64,000 bases of DNA, from contig OZ253440.1 in the NCBI GenBank assembly GCA_965261055.1, forward strand, positions 124,001 to 188,000, given 5' to 3'. Positions 62,699 through 64,000 of this stretch are shown here, in pieces; within the stretch, counting starts at the first letter, position 1; every line of letters begins with the position of its first letter. Source of the DNA: G965261055 sp965261055 [NCBI: Fibrobacteria bacterium] (GTDB taxonomy: Bacteria; Fibrobacterota; Fibrobacteria; UBA11236). The notes under the pieces are model-generated. The model was not told where the DNA came from. It searched no databases and saw nothing but the letters and a program-made list of their open reading frames with translations. The position numbers and the translations under genes are program-made.

Positions 62699-63343
62699 AT
62701 GATTGAAAAAATTCCTTTTTTAAATCGTATTAATATTTGTATTAATTATAGTTGGGCATTAATTGAAAGGCTTGCTGAAAAAGGTTTCTCAAAAATAATT
62801 TTATTTTTTTTAGCTATGATAGAGGCTGTTTTTTTTCCACTTCCACCTGATATCTTACTTATTTCTTTAGGAATTTCTAATCGTTCTAAAATATGGTATT
62901 TTTTTGTGTATTGTACTTTAGGTTCTGTTGTTGGGGCTACTATCTCTTATGGAATAGGTGCTTTACTATGGGGAACGGCTATAGAGCCTAGTGCTATTGC
63001 ATCTTTCTTTTTTAAAAATATCCCAGGATTCTCTAAACAAAACTATAATTATATAGGATCACTTTTACATGAATACAATTTTTGGGTAATTTTTGTGGTT
63101 GGTTTTACGCCGTTACCGTTTAAAGTGATCACTATTGTCGCGGGAGCATTCCATTTGGATTTTTTATTTTTTATTCTAGCTACTTTAGTTGGTCGGGGTG
63201 GACGGTTCTTTATTATTTCTTTAGCTTTAAGATTGTGGGGAGAGCAGGCTCGCAAAATAATTAGGAAAAACTTCAATTGGGTTTCTCTTATTTTTATTTC
63301 TATTCTATTTTTTGTTTTATTTATTTTAAAAATGTTATTTTGA
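62699..63343 (+). CDS. YqaA-like membrane protein (DedA/VTT superfamily)
   Basis: The 214-residue protein has about five membrane segments. The DedA/VTT core is seen in FLAMIEAVFFPLPPDILLISLG, the family's E-x-x-x-x-P-x-P-D-x-x-L entry, then LGSVVGATISYGIGALL (G-x-x-x-G-x-x-x-x-Y-x-x-G) and VIFVVGFTPLPFKVITIVAGAF (G-F-T-P-L-P-x-K). These match the YqaA subgroup, which tends to have Pro-Lys in the second re-entrant loop. VTT proteins are implicated in lipid scrambling or undecaprenyl-phosphate recycling; a specific role cannot be given. It precedes a lipoprotein gene by 20 bp. Confidence 0.87.
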   Translation: MIEKIPFLNRINICINYSWALIERLAEKGFSKIILFFLAMIEAVFFPLPPDILLISLGISNRSKIWYFFVYCTLGSVVGATISYGIGALLWGTAIEPSAIASFFFKNIPGFSKQNYNYIGSLLHEYNFWVIFVVGFTPLPFKVITIVAGAFHLDFLFFILATLVGRGGRFFIISLALRLWGEQARKIIRKNFNWVSLIFISILFFVLFILKMLF

Positions 63344-63363
63344 GGATGTTAAGAAAGGATTGT

Positions 63364-64000
63364 ATGAAAAAAAGTAGTATATTGTTTTTTCTTGTAAGTT
63401 GTCTTTTACTTTCTTGCTTAAAATCACCTACACAGAATATATATTTTAGCGAATCTACAACAGTTTCAGCCCAGTTTTTTTTAAGAACTTACAATCTTGC
63501 TTTTTTACAGAAGAAACTTTCTTCGAGTTTAAATTTGGATTCTGTTTCAATTACTTTTAATCATACTTCTTTAGACACTGTGAAATATCGTTTGATCTAC
63601 CAAGAAGTTATTACAATTCCTTCTATTTCTTTATCTGATAATTGGTCTGTTGTTGTTGAAATTTTTAATAATAATGGAGAAATTCTTTATAAAGGAAATA
63701 AGTTTTCTATTAATATAAAAGGTCAGGAAAATTTTTTTGCTATAGATTGTTACCCTCAAGTTTCTAAGCTTAAGTTTAGTTTTATTTTAGATTCTTCTAT
63801 TAATCACGGAAATATGTTACTAATACAAAATCAAGACACTTTAAATTTAAATTTAAAAATAGAAGGTTCTTTAGGCGTTTTAAAAGCGGATAAAATCTCT
63901 CCAGGTAGATGGATTACAAAAGTTTTTTTATACAATAGGGATTCAAACTTGACGATTACGGCGGATACTTTTTTTGTAATTGAAGTCGGAAGATCTCAAA
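63364..64000 (+). CDS. Lipoprotein, truncated at the window end
   Basis: From ATG 63364 the frame is open for 212 codons to the window edge with no stop. The signal MKKSSILFFLVSCLLLSC ends in lipobox LLSC, so it is a lipoprotein. The mature sequence (STTVSAQFFLRTYNLAFLQK, VSITFNHTSLDTVKYRLIYQ, NWSVVVEIFNNNGEIL, KLKFSFILDSS) is beta-rich and polar with no recognised motif. It lies 20 bp after the YqaA-like gene and is likely co-transcribed. The C-terminus is not in this window, so the domain type cannot be judged. Confidence 0.8.
   Translation, partial: MKKSSILFFLVSCLLLSCLKSPTQNIYFSESTTVSAQFFLRTYNLAFLQKKLSSSLNLDSVSITFNHTSLDTVKYRLIYQEVITIPSISLSDNWSVVVEIFNNNGEILYKGNKFSINIKGQENFFAIDCYPQVSKLKFSFILDSSINHGNMLLIQNQDTLNLNLKIEGSLGVLKADKISPGRWITKVFLYNRDSNLTITADTFFVIEVGRSQ

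Overview
This window comes from an AT-rich (about one third G+C by eye), Gram-negative bacterium. The diderm envelope is shown by a Kdo transferase (waaA), an LpxH-type phosphatase, BamA, many lipoproteins with lipobox cysteines, and several beta-barrel-like proteins. The phylum cannot be fixed from sequence alone. A short principal-type sigma factor, an ASPIC/UnbV FG-GAP lipoprotein and a haem-plus-barrel protein with a CSQCHVN motif point loosely to the FCB side (Fibrobacterota/Marinimicrobia-like) rather than to Proteobacteria; this is inference.

Layout. 1-6.3 kb: a truncated SLC13/DASS transporter, a GIY-YIG protein, a methyltransferase, a Nudix hydrolase and an envelope cluster (ABC transporter, isoprenylcysteine-methyltransferase-like protein, waaA). 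6.4-9 kb: an arsenosugar-type pair (AhpD-like protein and ArsS radical SAM) and argJ. 9-12.6 kb: secreted or hypothetical proteins. 12.6-18.7 kb: queE-queC, a type III restriction locus with intact res and a shattered mod, and tRNA-Arg(TCG). 18.7-24.3 kb: trpF, tpx, fabF, orn, an aminotransferase and a sigma factor. 24.3-32.5 kb: a recC-recB-recD operon in which RecD has lost its helicase motifs. 32.6-36.2 kb: msrA, a TauE/SafE pseudogene, and a cytochrome lipoprotein plus haem-barrel pair. 36.2-46.3 kb: a PLP decarboxylase, hsp20, valS and a tight operon purM-cysS-clpP-ftsY-lipoprotein-trxA-trx-like. 46.5-49.8 kb: an accessory island of three exported proteins and an XRE regulator sharing a conserved 20-bp palindromic element. 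49.8-53 kb: peroxiredoxin, ahcY and metK. 53-64 kb: a ComEC-type metallohydrolase, lpxH, a MORN-type lipoprotein, lexA, bamA, patB, an ABC-class ATPase, a YqaA-like membrane protein and a truncated lipoprotein.

Most of the window is core housekeeping DNA. The signals most worth a second look are (1) RecD kept in its operon but with decayed Walker A, Walker B and motif III, implying a RecBC complex with a motor-dead RecD; (2) the XRE/exported-protein island with three copies of a palindromic element, a dead partial copy of the regulator gene and a fresh 255-bp intragenic duplication; (3) a mod pseudogene next to intact res; (4) a TauE/SafE pseudogene with a diagnostic 13-bp duplication; (5) a candidate one-haem outer-membrane barrel with a cytochrome lipoprotein partner.
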